DNA of 64,000 nucleotides from Planctomycetota bacterium (lineage in GTDB: Bacteria > Planctomycetota > J058 > J103), in assembly GCA_026004615.1 (NCBI GenBank), contig BPJM01000011.1:62001-126000 (forward strand), read 5' to 3'. Every line of letters begins with the position of its first letter. Position 1 is the first letter of the stretch. Of the stretch, positions 27,255 through 36,696 are shown in pieces. Position numbers and translations under genes: made by a program. Under the pieces are notes generated by a model that did no database searches, was not told the origin of the DNA, and worked only from the letters and a program-made list of their open reading frames with translations.

Positions 27255-28535
27255 TCAGCCCGCCTGCACCGCCGGCCGTGGGCCGCCAGGCGCCCCGGCC
27301 CGGCTGGCGGCGAAGCCCCAGACGATCGCGGCGAACTCGCGCATGAACCGCTCGGCCGAAAACCGCGCGCCCCTCTGCCGGAGCTGCTGCGAGAGCGCGC
27401 GTTGCAGCGGCTCGTCGCCCAGCACCCGCTCGATCTTGCCGACCGCATCGTCGATGTCGCGGTAGGCGAGCAGCGGCTGCTCGCCCACGATCTCCACCAC
27501 CCCACCGCGTGCCGGCACGAAGCTCACGCACCCCGCCTTCGCCAGCTCCCCCACCGCGATCCCGAACGTTTCGATCTCGCACGCGTGGATGCCGAAGCGC
27601 TGCCGCCCGAGCAGCTCCCACTTCGCCGCGCCCACCAGTTCGCCGTGCACGACCACCCAGTCGCGCTCCCGCTCGCACAGCCGCCGGATCGCGCGCCCGT
27701 ACGGGGTGTCGACCATCTTGCCCACCAGGTGGAGCCGCACCCGGTGGCCGCGCGCGCGCAGCCGCCGTACGATCTCGATCGCGCGCTCGAGCCTCTTTTC
27801 GGGCGAGATGCGCCCCAGACACACCAGGCCCGGCTCGCGCGCATGCCAGGGCAGCGGCTCCACCAGCGGCGCGCCGACCGGCGGGTAGAGCACCGGCAGC
27901 TCTTCGAGCCCGAACCGCCGCCGCAGCAGCTCTGCCGTATACTCCGAGTTCGCCACCAGCAGACCCGTCTCCGCAGGCGAGCGCGCCGGGGGCAAGCCCG
28001 CCAGCACCCGGCAGGCCGCCAGATAGGCGCTCTGGAGCCACCGGGGCCGCCCGGGCCGCGAGCCGGCCAGGCGTTGCAGCTCCCAATCCCAACTGAAATC
28101 CGCGATGCAATGGACCGCCGGCAGCCCGAAGTCCATCCAGTTGTACGCGCTCACGTGCACGTCGAACCGCGGTGCGAGCCGCCGGCAGTGCCGCTCGAAC
28201 AGGGCCAGCCGCAGGAACCCCGCGCGACGAAACAGCACCGCGGGCACCGAGCCGTTGCAGACGCCGAGGCCCCGCTCTGCGAGCGCGGTGCCATAGAAGG
28301 CGTCGCAGGCGGCGAGCTCCACCCACCGCGGCGCGAGCAGCGCCACCCGGCAGCCGTCCACCAGCGCCTGCGCGGCCCACAACGCTCGCGCCTCCGAACC
28401 ACCGCGGCCCATGTAGCTGTGGGCGATCGCCACCCGCGGCGGCGCCTGCCTGGGCCCGCCCGGCGCCGGCGCCGGCGCGCGAAACCTCGCCGGCGCCGCG
28501 CCGCACTCGCCACCCGCGAACCGCGCTCCCGTCAT
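27255..28535 (-). CDS. Glycosyltransferase copy B (GT4-like), intact
   Basis: 426 residues and an intact frame. It is nearly identical to copy A from about residue 55 (LWAAQALVDGCRVALLAPRW) to the C-terminus. The acceptor-loop region differs: VAIAHSYMGRGGSEARA here against VVIANPNRGLGGAEATT in copy A. The donor motif reads EIETFGIAVGE against DDEPFGIAVGE. Both keep EX7E. The focused differences suggest changed substrate use after duplication; specificity is unknown. Confidence 0.82.
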   Translation of the reverse strand: MTGARFAGGECGAAPARFRAPAPAPGGPRQAPPRVAIAHSYMGRGGSEARALWAAQALVDGCRVALLAPRWVELAACDAFYGTALAERGLGVCNGSVPAVLFRRAGFLRLALFERHCRRLAPRFDVHVSAYNWMDFGLPAVHCIADFSWDWELQRLAGSRPGRPRWLQSAYLAACRVLAGLPPARSPAETGLLVANSEYTAELLRRRFGLEELPVLYPPVGAPLVEPLPWHAREPGLVCLGRISPEKRLERAIEIVRRLRARGHRVRLHLVGKMVDTPYGRAIRRLCERERDWVVVHGELVGAAKWELLGRQRFGIHACEIETFGIAVGELAKAGCVSFVPARGGVVEIVGEQPLLAYRDIDDAVGKIERVLGDEPLQRALSQQLRQRGARFSAERFMREFAAIVWGFAASRAGAPGGPRPAVQAG

Positions 28536-28544
28536 GCCAGCCCT

Positions 28545-28750
28545 CACCCGCAGGTGCACGGTCCGAGCACCACCAGAGCTGCCTGCCACACCGAGCGCGG
28601 TCCTCGGCACGACACGCGCCGCCGCGGCTCGGGCGGCTGGAGCACGCGCCGCCACCACGACCTCGGCCCCCCGCTCCTCCATCCGCCGCGCTGCCCGCCG
28701 GAGCCGGCCGCCGAGCAGCGCGGCGCCCGGCACCGCGGCGCACCCAGCGC
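28545..28750 (-). pseudogene. Degenerate remnant of a wecG 3' end
   Basis: Weak but ordered similarity to the last 50-60 codons of the wecG-like gene: LRRAARRMEERGAEVVV against LRRAPRWVGELGLEWLW, with the tail recognisable at DNA level up to the duplicated transferase start. It has no open frame from a start codon. It occupies the same position relative to copy B as wecG does to copy A, marking the other edge of the duplicated block. Confidence 0.5.
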
Positions 28751-28755
28751 CTCGC

Positions 28756-29768
28756 TCAGGCGCAGATCGTCCGCTGGCCGGCCCGACCATGGCGGGCGCA
28801 GAACTGCTCATGGATCCACCGGTAGGTCTTCTCCAGCCCCACGCGCAGGGGGATGGCCGGTTCCCAGCCGAGCAGGGCGCGGATACGGCTGTTGTCGCTG
28901 CTGCGCCCGCGCACCGCCCTGGGGTTCGCTCAGGACATAGCGGCGCCGCAGCTTCACGCCGGCGATCTCTTCCGCCACATCCACGAGCTGGTCGATCGTC
29001 ACCAGCTCGGCCGACCCGATGTTCAGCGGCTCGCTCACCTCCGAGCGCATGAGGCGCAGGGTGCCCTCGATGGCGTCGTCGACGTACATGAAGCTCCGGC
29101 TCTGCTTGCCGTCGCCCCAGATCTCGATCTCCTCGCGCCCGCTGCACACCGCCTCGATGACCTTGCGGCAGATCGCCGCCGGCGCCTTCTCGCGCCCGCC
29201 CTCCCAGGTACCATGGGGGCCGTAGGCATTGTGGTAACGCGCGATGCGGACCTCTAAGCCGAACTCCTCCTGGAAGTGGTGGTAGAGCCGCTCCGAAAAC
29301 AGCTTCTCCCAGCCGTAGCCGTCTTCCGGCATCGCGGGGTAGGCATCCTGTTCGCGCAGCGGTCGCGGCGCGCTGCTCTGCTGGAGCGCCACGTTGTAGA
29401 CGCACGCCGAGGACGAGAAGAAGATGCGCTCCACCCCGCAGGTCGCGGGCGGCCAGCAGCATGTGGGCATTGATCAGCACCGAGAGCATGCACCGCGCCC
29501 GCTCGCGGGCGATGAATCCCATGCCTCCCATGTCGGCGGCGAGCTGGAAGACCTGGCGCGCGCCCTCGCAGACCCGGTAGCAGTTGGACTTCTCCCGCAG
29601 GTCGAGGCAGAGGTTGTCCGCCTGTTCGAAGCGCTGGTACCACGCTTCGAAGGGCTTGATGTCCACCGCCCGGACGTTGCGATGGCCCTCGGCCAGCAGG
29701 CGCCCGACCAGGTGGCCCCCGAGAAACCCGCCCGCTCCGGTCACGACGACCAGTCCATCCCTGTCCAT
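28756..29768 (-). CDS. GDP-mannose 3,5-epimerase-like sugar nucleotide epimerase, two frameshifts
   Basis: About 337 residues of the extended SDR family. The Rossmann motif is TGAGGFLGGHLVGRLL. LAADMGGMGFI, the Ser in FFSSSACVYN, the YGWEK catalytic Tyr/Lys, RYHNAYGPHGTWEGGREKAP and GDGKQSRSFMYVDD follow the plant and bacterial GDP-mannose 3,5-epimerase pattern closely. The frame breaks near 29441 and 28918. Each is repaired by removing one C from a C run, giving the ending IRALLGWEPAIPLRVGLEKT. Would supply GDP-L-galactose or gulose for the exopolysaccharide; substrate is inference from family. Confidence 0.82.
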
Positions 29769-29797
29769 GCGCCCTCCTCGTTCCGACCCCAGCTCGT

Positions 29798-30919
29798 TCA
29801 CGGCCCGTCCGTGCGCACGCGCGCCGCCGGCAGCCCGGGGATGCTCGTCCCCGGGCCGGTCTGCACCGCCGGGACCGCTTCTGCCGGCCCCGTCCCTGGT
29901 GGCGAAGCGCTGGCACGGGCATAGGCCAGGACGCTCAGATACAGCGCCAGCAGACAGCAGCCCGCCTGGATCCCGAACAACAGCAGGACGGCCTGCCGGG
30001 GGCTCAGCCCCAGTGCCAGCAGGCGGTGGTGCAGGTGCCCGCGATCGGCGACGAAGATCCGGGCCAGCGCCGCCAGCGGTGAACGCGCGCGCAGCGGCAA
30101 GAGCCCCCGCAGGTACCGCCGGCCGATCGCCCACGCGGTGTCGCCCAGCGGCAGGGCCACCAGCAACAACGCCACCGTCGTGATGGAGCCGACCAGCTGC
30201 TTGGCGTGTGCGTAGGCGGTCAGCACGCCCACGCAGAATCCCAGGAACTGACTGCCGCTGTCGCCGAGGAAGATGGAGGCCGGCGGCAGGTTGTACAACC
30301 AGAACCCCGCCGTGGCGCCCAGCAGCACCGCGCTGAAGGCGGCCACGGAACAATGCCCCTCCGCCGCGATGGCGAGCACGCTGCCCAGGGCCAGGATGGC
30401 CACCCCTGCGGCAAGCCCGTCCAGGCCGTCGAGCAGGTTCCAGGCATTGGTGATCCCTACGATCCAGAGCGCAGTCAGCGGAGCCGCCAGCACTCCGAGC
30501 GCCACCGTGCCATCGAGCCAGCCGATCACCTCGATCCGACAGCCGCCCCAGACTGCGAGCGCCGCAGCGAGCACCTGTCCGCCGAGCTTGCTGAGCGGCC
30601 TGAGCCCCCACACGTCGTCCATGGCTCCGAGCAGGAACATGAGCGTCCCGCCCGCCGCGACCCCGCCCACGCCCGCGGGATTTGCCTGCAGCGCCTGCGG
30701 CAGCGCTCCGCCCAGCACCCAACAGCAGACGAGGCCTCCCGCCGTGGCTCCGAAGATCGCCACCCCGCCCAGCCGCGGCACCTCACCCTGGTGCGAGCGA
30801 CGCCCGCCCGGGCGGTCGACCGCACCCAGCAGCACCGCAACGCGGCGGACCAGCGGAACGAGCGCGGCGGCGAGCAGCGCCGCGGCGAACATCGCGAAGG
30901 CCAGTTGCGGGCCGTGCAT
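29798..30919 (-). CDS. WecA/TagO-type polyprenyl-phosphate sugar-1-phosphate transferase
   Basis: 373 residues with about eleven hydrophobic helices. Conserved cytoplasmic motifs are HQGEVPRLGGVAIF, the Mg-binding FLLGAMDDVWGL, ITNAWNLLDGLDGLAAG, FLGDSGSQFLGF and the His-rich DRGHLHHRLL loop. It starts lipid-linked repeat-unit synthesis with a HexNAc-1-phosphate. Start ATG 30919 fits the first helix; an upstream in-frame Met lies in low-complexity sequence. Confidence 0.88.
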   Translation of the reverse strand: MHGPQLAFAMFAAALLAAALVPLVRRVAVLLGAVDRPGGRRSHQGEVPRLGGVAIFGATAGGLVCCWVLGGALPQALQANPAGVGGVAAGGTLMFLLGAMDDVWGLRPLSKLGGQVLAAALAVWGGCRIEVIGWLDGTVALGVLAAPLTALWIVGITNAWNLLDGLDGLAAGVAILALGSVLAIAAEGHCSVAAFSAVLLGATAGFWLYNLPPASIFLGDSGSQFLGFCVGVLTAYAHAKQLVGSITTVALLLVALPLGDTAWAIGRRYLRGLLPLRARSPLAALARIFVADRGHLHHRLLALGLSPRQAVLLLFGIQAGCCLLALYLSVLAYARASASPPGTGPAEAVPAVQTGPGTSIPGLPAARVRTDGP

Positions 30920-30994
30920 GCCAGTCGAGACGGTGGGCCGAGCGGATCGCCGACGCCGGAGCACGCGCCGCACCAGGCGCGCCCCGCACGCGCC

Positions 30995-31537
30995 TCAGGC
31001 GGCCTCCACGTCGAGCCCGTCGATCGTGAGCGCCGCTCCCTGTCCGATCAGGTCCACGGCCACCACCAGCTGAGTACGCCCCCTGCGGCGCAGCAGCGTG
31101 CCCTCGATCCCCCGCAAAGGACCGCTCCGGATCCGCACCCGCTGGCCGGGTCGCAGCCGGGTGTGCACGTCGAGGGCGAGCCCCGAGGCCATGAGCCGCC
31201 GAACGGCTTCGATCTCGCCGTCCGGCACCGGCGTGGGCGTGCCCCCGCTGCCGAGCAGGCAGACCGCGCCGCGCACCGCCAGGGCCTGGAGCCGCTGCTC
31301 CGGATGCAGGCGCACGAACAGATAGGTGCTGAACAGGGGCACCTCGATCAGCTGGAACCGGTCGCTCCAGCGCCGCCGCACGCGCTGCAGCGGCAGGAAG
31401 TGCTCGACTCCCTTGCTCGCCAGCGCGCGCGCGACCACCTTTTCGTGCCGCGCCCGGGTCTTGAGCGCATACCAGGCCAGGCTGCCGCCCGCGATCGCAC
31501 CGGCCGCCCGCACCTGGCGCTGATCGAGGCAGGTCAT
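30995..31537 (-). CDS. NusG/RfaH-like transcription antiterminator
   Basis: 180 residues. N-terminal NGN domain WYALKTRARHEKVVARAL, PLFSTYLFVR, and a C-terminal KOW segment PGQRVRIRSGPLRGIEGTLL. Specialised NusG paralogues such as RfaH, LoaP and UpxY lie at the head of long polysaccharide operons and let RNA polymerase read through. This gene sits at the head of about 18 kb of same-strand synthesis genes, which fits. ATG 31537 is preferred over GTG 31543 because GGAGG is then spaced seven bases away. Confidence 0.85.
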   Translation of the reverse strand: MTCLDQRQVRAAGAIAGGSLAWYALKTRARHEKVVARALASKGVEHFLPLQRVRRRWSDRFQLIEVPLFSTYLFVRLHPEQRLQALAVRGAVCLLGSGGTPTPVPDGEIEAVRRLMASGLALDVHTRLRPGQRVRIRSGPLRGIEGTLLRRRGRTQLVVAVDLIGQGAALTIDGLDVEAA

Positions 31538-31826
31538 GTACACACCTCCGGCCTCTCGGTCACAGCGCCGGAAGGCCGCAACCTACGTTCAAATCAGAAC
31601 TTACCGCTAACCTCGCCGCGGGGCGCCATCGCCTCGCGGCCACCCCTCTGCTGCAACGGCCGGGTCGACCAGCACTGCAGATGCGACACCGCCAGCCGTG
31701 CGCTCACTTCACGGACGCCGGAGGTCAGCCGTGTCTGACCTTGGCGCCTTCAGCGCGCGGAAGCGCAAGGACGCACCGCCCCCCCTCGTGCCATGCGCCG
31801 CGCGAGTGGACGTGCCCGTGGCCGCT
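31538..31826 (-). other. Leader region upstream of the antiterminator gene
   Basis: 289 bp without a gene. It contains a relatively AT-rich island near 31575-31610 that could hold a promoter or a recruitment element for the antiterminator. I could not identify a clear -35/-10 pair or an ops element. Confidence 0.4.
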
Positions 31827-32549
31827 TCACGGACTGGAGGGCGAGGGCCGCCGCTTGCCGTCGTCACCGTCGCCCAGCAGCTCGATCAACCCGAAGGTGC
31901 CACCGCCGACCGCGCCGGCGATCCCCACCGCGATGGCCACTCCCTCGGGGCTCGTCAGCTCATGCCCGAAGATCAACAGGCCCTCGTCGTCGTCCTCTTC
32001 GTCCTCCCGCTGTCCGCTCGCCGCCGGCCCGGGCGCCGCAGCAGCGGGCTGCTCCGTGCCCTGGGTCGGGGTAGGCTCTGCGGCCGGAGGCGCAGGCGGC
32101 GCCTTGCCGCCGCCTGCACCTGTCTGCTGCTCGGGTACGGCGTGACGGCGCGCCACCAGGACGATCACCTTGCTCGCCTGGGCGCCGGGCACCACCAGCA
32201 GCTTGCCCCGCGCGCGCCCGACCACCAGCCGATAGGAACCCTCGCCGACCAGTCCGAGCGCAAACCGCCCCTCGGCGTCCGTGAAACCGCTGGCGATCGG
32301 CGCACCGTGTTCGTCCAGCAACCGCACATGCGCCCCGCCCACCGGTTCGAAGGTGCCGGGCTCCAGCACCTGACCGGCGAGCTCGCCCGGCGCGACGACG
32401 AGCGGCCGGGGCTGCTCCTGGGCGTGGAGCCGGGGAGCCATGGCGAACAGCAGCAGGCCGGCCACGACCCGGAGCGCGATCGCCGGTGCACCGCAAGCCC
32501 CTGGGACGTGGTTACCCCAAAAAGCTTGTACACGCTTTTTGTGAACCAT
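31827..32549 (-). CDS. Secreted protein with carboxypeptidase-regulatory-like domain
   Basis: 240 residues: an N-terminal hydrophobic segment (ALRVVAGLLLFAMAPRLHAQ) acting as signal peptide, a beta-sandwich of the carboxypeptidase regulatory type (PGELAGQVLEPGTFEPVGGA, then DAEGRFALGLVGEGSYRLVV), a Pro/Ala-rich linker with an acidic EDEEDDDE run, and a C-terminal Gly-rich hydrophobic segment (VAIAVGIAGAVGGGTFGLI). The tail suggests membrane insertion. A role in surface polysaccharide assembly is suggested only by position. ATG 32549 has AGGAG nine bases upstream. Confidence 0.6.
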   Translation of the reverse strand: MVHKKRVQAFWGNHVPGACGAPAIALRVVAGLLLFAMAPRLHAQEQPRPLVVAPGELAGQVLEPGTFEPVGGAHVRLLDEHGAPIASGFTDAEGRFALGLVGEGSYRLVVGRARGKLLVVPGAQASKVIVLVARRHAVPEQQTGAGGGKAPPAPPAAEPTPTQGTEQPAAAAPGPAASGQREDEEDDDEGLLIFGHELTSPEGVAIAVGIAGAVGGGTFGLIELLGDGDDGKRRPSPSSP

Positions 32550-33025
32550 CTCATGTTTCTCCTATTGCCTGGACAACCGAGCGTTATGGTATTGCATGAT
32601 CCTGCCGAACGCTACTGTTCGCCCCAGCCTTCATCCATGCCGCTCGGGGGGCGACCGGGCCGAGCCCCGCCGCCCGCAGCGGGGGCAGCCAGCCAGCGCT
32701 CCCGCACACCTGCTTTCCCCCGCGGCCTGCCCCCCGGCGCATCCGCCCCCAGCGGGCGCCGCCGCGGCATCGGCCCCCGGCCCATCCACCAGACGCCGGA
32801 GCGGCAACCGGTCTGACCCGGGCTCGCCCGGGGCCGCTCGCCGCCGGAGGCGATCCAGCCGTGAGACGCCGGCAGACCACCGGGTCTGACAGCGCCCCGG
32901 TGGGGGGGCCCCGTGAGCGGAACACGACGGCCAACACAGGACGGTAGCGGCAAGGCACGTGCGCGCGCTGCCGGCGCGCATCCGCAGCCGCACGTACAGG
33001 ATCCGGCAGGGGTCGCCGCGCGAAC
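32550..33025. other. Intergenic region upstream of the exopolysaccharide locus
   Basis: No supported gene in 476 bp. The 80 bp next to 32549 are clearly more AT-rich than the surroundings and probably contain the promoter of the exopolysaccharide locus (for example CATAAC near 32584 as a -10), but I cannot name a convincing pair. The remainder is GC-rich with only unsupported open frames. Confidence 0.4.
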
Positions 33026-34676
33026 TCAGCGCTGTCCGGGTTCGAGCACGGCCAGGCGGGCGCCGGCTGCGGCCGGGGGCGCCCCTGCGGCGCCGAGCTG
33101 GGGCTCTTCGAGCACGACCCGGCCCGGCGGCACGCCCGCGCGCACCACTGCCTCCAGCACGGCGAAGCCCCGCGCCGCCGCCAGCGCCCTGGCCTCCTCC
33201 AGCTCCGGCGGCATGCCCTGCTCGCGCCCCGCGCTGGCCCAGCCCCGGACCAGCACCACCGCACCGGGCCGGGCCGCCACCGCCTCCGCCCAGGCCTGGA
33301 CGATCTGCTGCGCGGCAGGTCCGGGCTGTGCCGAGCCCGCGCCAAAGGGCACGAGCAGCGGGCCGCGCGGCGCCACCGCGCGCTCGGCCCGCCCGGGACC
33401 GCCCAGCCCGAGCAAGCCCTGCACGCGCGAGGCGAGCGCTCCGCTGGCCTGTCGCACGGCACCGCCGACCACATCGGCGAGCCCGCGCACGAGCAACGGT
33501 TCGAACTCCGGTACCGTGCCCTGGCCGCCCCCAGCCGCGGCGCGCGCGCGCAGCACAAACGGCATCTCGAAGCCCAGCCGCCCGTCCGCAGCCAGCGTCC
33601 CCAGCGCCGCGCGCAGCAGAACGCCGGTGGCGTTCGGCCGCTCTGCGAGCCCCGGGCCGAGCCGCACCCCCTCGCCCCGCACCCGCAGCGTACCGCGCAG
33701 CGCGCCGCCCGGGCCGTCGCCGCACGCCTCCGCCACCAGGGCGAGCTTTCCTGCCCACCGCTCGCCGAGCGCAGCCGCCCCCAGGAGGCGGCCGAGCGCC
33801 TGCAGGTCGAGTTCGGCGATCCACAGCGCCCCCAGCGCCGTTCCGCCGGCGGGCCAGCGCGCCCAGGCGCGCACCCCGCGCATGAGCCCCGGCGCCTCCA
33901 GCCCCGCGGCCGCAAACCCGACGCCCCGCGGCGCGCCCCCCGGCCCCGCCCCGAACTCCAGCTGATGCGCAGCCAGCCAGCCCTGCTGCACCAGCGGCAA
34001 CCGCACCGCGCCGGCAGCGCCGAGCGGCAGCACCGCCTCGGCCTGCACCCGGCGCAGCGCCAGGTGCTCGAGGCGATCGGGCCCCGCGCTCGCGAGATCG
34101 AACTCCAGGCGCGCCCGCAGGACCGGCAGGCCGGGCAGGCGCTCTTCGATCTGGAGCGCGCCGTCGTACACGCGCAGGCGCGGGGCGGCCTCGCCGCGGG
34201 CCAGCAGTTCTGTAAGCCAGTGTTCCAGCGGGCGCCAGCCCGCCCGCTCGCGCGGGCTGCGCACCAGCCGCAGCCGCGGCCCCCCGCAGCACGAGCTGGT
34301 CGATCCACCGCGTGCCGCGCCACGGCCCGCCCGCGAGCTCGAGCTCGGCCTCGAAGACCTCGGCGCGCGCGCCGAGCCGGGGCCAGCGCAGCGCCACATC
34401 GCGCAGCACCACCCGGCCCTGCCCCCAGCGGATCGCGCTCGCCCCGGCGTGAAACTCCACGCCCCGCGCCGCCAGCGCCAGCCCCAGCCCCGCGGTGAGC
34501 AGCGCTGGTGCGGCGAGCCAGGCCGCCAGCGCGCACCCGAGCACGAGCAGCAGGAGCACCCGCAGCCGGCGCCGCCGGCGCGCGCCCGCCCCCGGTGCAA
34601 GTGCAGCCCTGCCCGCCGGTCCCCGACCCACCGCGCCCGCTCTCCTCGGCTGCCCCGACCTCGCCAGGCGCATCAT
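33026..34676 (-). CDS. DUF748/AsmA-like envelope protein, one frameshift
   Basis: About 550 residues. Starts at the double Met near 34676 with a basic stretch and one membrane helix (RVLLLLVLGCALAAWLAAPALL), followed by the AsmA-like repeat region (ALRWPRLGARAEVFEAELEL, LTELLARGEAAPRLRVYDGAL) and an OmpA-like C-terminal segment (IVQAWAEAVAARPGAVVLVRG) as seen in DUF748 proteins. The frame is lost near 34288 in a C run. Such proteins span the periplasm and are linked to lipid transfer. No operon partner is clear. Confidence 0.65.
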
Positions 34677-34929
34677 ACCCTGCGCGCAGAACTGCCCGGA
34701 CTCCGCTCGCCCCGTGCCCTGCCAGCCGCGCGCGTGCGCCCGGGCCCCCAGGCGAGCGCCCTCACAGCAGCGGTGCCGGCGCTGCCCGAGTCGGGGCGGC
34801 CGGTTATCCTTGGAGAGGCTCGCGAGGCAGCCCGTGCGGGGCGAGCGGAGCCGCGGGCACGCTGCGAACTCGCGGCCAGCCCAGCCGCGCACGAGCCTCA
34901 GCAAGGTTCGCAGCCACAGGAGGGATCGC

Positions 34930-35166
34930 ATGGACGAACCGGTCATCGCGGCGAAGGGCCCGGCCGTGCTCGAACTCGAACCCGGAACCTACTACTGGTG
35001 TCGTTGCGGGCGCTCGCGCAACCAGCCGTTCTGCGACGGCTCGCACAAAGGGACGGGGCTCAAGCCGCTGGAGTTCCGGCTCGAGGAGAAGAAGAAGCTC
35101 GCCCTCTGCCAGTGCAAGCGGACGGCGAACCCACCGTACTGCGACGGTACCCACCGCAGCCTGTGA
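34930..35166 (+). CDS. Small protein with two CDGSH iron-sulfur motifs
   Basis: 78 residues with two full CDGSH signatures: CRCGRSRNQPFCDGSH and CQCKRTANPPYCDGTH. Each binds a [2Fe-2S] cluster through three Cys and one His, so the protein should carry two clusters in one chain (tandem-CDGSH or MitoNEET-like class 3). Functions in redox or Fe-S handling are proposed for the family but not settled. A purine-rich site (CAGGAGGGATCGC) precedes the ATG. Confidence 0.9.
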   Translation: MDEPVIAAKGPAVLELEPGTYYWCRCGRSRNQPFCDGSHKGTGLKPLEFRLEEKKKLALCQCKRTANPPYCDGTHRSL

Positions 35167-35244
35167 GTCGCATCACCGACACGGCTCGGGCCCGCGGCGC
35201 CGTCTCGATCCGCGGCGGGGCGCCCCGGCCGCTCCGACCGCGGG

Positions 35245-35271
35245 GTCGGCCCGCGCCGGGCGCGGGCCGAC
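35245..35271. terminator. Hairpin between convergent CDGSH and mer genes
   Basis: A perfect 11-bp inverted repeat (GTCGGCCCGCG/CGCGGGCCGAC) with a CCGGG loop lies between two convergent genes. There is no T-tract. Likely a shared terminator. Confidence 0.6.
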
Positions 35272-35286
35272 GGACGCCCGCGCCCG

Positions 35287-36696
35287 CTACGCCGCGCAGC
35301 ACGACAGCCGGCGCACCTCGCGCGTGAAGGACAGCGCGCAGAGCTTGATCCCCTCGCCCTGGGTCAGATACGGGTGGAAGGCCGCCGCCAGCTCGGAGAC
35401 GCCGATCCGGTGCCGGATCGCCAGCGCCGCCTCCATGATCTGCTCGCCCCCCTCCGGGGCGAGCACCCGCGCGCCGAGCAGCGCATCGCTGCCGCGCCGC
35501 TTGATGAGCTTGATGAACCCGCGGGTATCGCGCGCGACGATGGCGCGCGGCACCTCGGCGAGCTCCAGCCGCGCCACCTCGACGTCGATCCCCTGCGCGC
35601 GCGCCTGCTTCTCGTTGAGGCCCACCCCGGCGAGCTGCGGGTCGGTGAAGATGACCCAGGGCAGCGCGGTGTAATCCCGGCGCTCGCGGTTGCCCTCGAG
35701 CGCGTTGCGCGCCGCGAGCGCCCCTTCGTAGGCAGCGGTGTAGACGAAGGCCGGCTCGCCGATCACGTCGCCCGCGCCGTAGATCCCGGGAACCGAGGAC
35801 GCGAGGTACTCGTCCACGAGCAGGCGCCCGTCCTCTTCGCCCAGCCGGACGCCGACCCGCTCCAGCCCCAGCCCCTCGGTCTGCGGCCGGCGTCCGGTGG
35901 CGCAGAGCACGCCTTCGGCGGCAAAGCGCCGGGGCTCGCCGCGCACCCGCGCCTGGAGCACGACCTGCTCGCCCTGCCGCCCCACGCGCTCGATCTCGAC
36001 CCCGGTCACCACCTCGATCCCCTCCTCGCGGAGGTGGTGCGCCAGCCGCTCGGTCAGGTCCTCGTCCTCCGGCGGCAAGAGGTGCTCGCTGCGCTGCAGC
36101 AGGGTCACCCGCGCGCCGAGCCGCGCCAGCATCTGCGCGCACTCCAGCGCCACGTACCGGCCGCCCAGCACCAGCAGCGAGCGGGGCAGGCGGCGCAGCT
36201 CGAAGGCGGAGGTGCTGGTGAGCGGCTCGGCCGCGGCCAGCCCCGGGATCGGCGGCAGCCAGGGCTGTGCGCCGGTGGCCACGATCACCCGCGGCGCCGA
36301 GAACGCCTGGCCGTCCACCAGCACGGTATCGGGCGCGCGGAACTCCGCGCGACCCTGCACCAGCCGCACCCGGTCGTAGCTGGCCAGCACGTCCACGTAC
36401 TTCGCCTGGCGCAGCGAGGCGACCAGCTCCTCTTTGTGCACGATCACGGCGGCGAAATCGCGCACGCGGCTGCTCGTCTCGATGCCGCGGAAGCGCGAGC
36501 GGGCCGCTCGGTGGTGCGCCTCGGCGGCGCGGATGAGCGTCTTGGACGGCACGCAGCCCACGTTCACGCACGTGCCCCCGATCGTGCCCGCGTGCACCAG
36601 CACCACCTGCGCGCCCAGCTCGTGGGCACCGATGGCGGCGGCGAACCCCGCCGCGCCGCCCCCCACCACCACCAGGTCCGCCCGCTCCGTCCTCAC
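35287..36696 (-). CDS. merA: Mercuric reductase
   Basis: 469-residue flavin disulfide reductase. FAD motif VVVGGGAAGFAAAIGAHELG, redox pair GTCVNVGC, NADPH motif LLVLGGRYVALECAQML, ATGRRPQT, then the dimerisation domain with AFHPYLTQGEGIKLCALSF and the C-terminal vicinal cysteines LSCCAA that hand Hg(II) to the active site. It lacks the N-terminal metal-binding domain found in some MerA. Reduces Hg(II) to Hg(0) with NADPH. ATGA overlap with the transporter gene. Confidence 0.93.
   Translation of the reverse strand: MRTERADLVVVGGGAAGFAAAIGAHELGAQVVLVHAGTIGGTCVNVGCVPSKTLIRAAEAHHRAARSRFRGIETSSRVRDFAAVIVHKEELVASLRQAKYVDVLASYDRVRLVQGRAEFRAPDTVLVDGQAFSAPRVIVATGAQPWLPPIPGLAAAEPLTSTSAFELRRLPRSLLVLGGRYVALECAQMLARLGARVTLLQRSEHLLPPEDEDLTERLAHHLREEGIEVVTGVEIERVGRQGEQVVLQARVRGEPRRFAAEGVLCATGRRPQTEGLGLERVGVRLGEEDGRLLVDEYLASSVPGIYGAGDVIGEPAFVYTAAYEGALAARNALEGNRERRDYTALPWVIFTDPQLAGVGLNEKQARAQGIDVEVARLELAEVPRAIVARDTRGFIKLIKRRGSDALLGARVLAPEGGEQIMEAALAIRHRIGVSELAAAFHPYLTQGEGIKLCALSFTREVRRLSCCAA

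Noticed and set aside
27255-30722. A single 1155-residue protein across the polysaccharide genes
   Set aside because: The frame is open only because of high GC. It joins three unrelated genes through frameshifts and out-of-frame sequence, while the real genes have their own starts and motifs.
31560-31640. ops/JUMPstart element for the antiterminator
   Set aside because: Only a partial match (GCGGTAAGT) was found, without the flanking conserved bases or hairpin.
32596-32950. Small plus-strand gene in the polysaccharide upstream region
   Set aside because: No ribosome site, no conserved pattern, and the composition is the same as other shadow frames.
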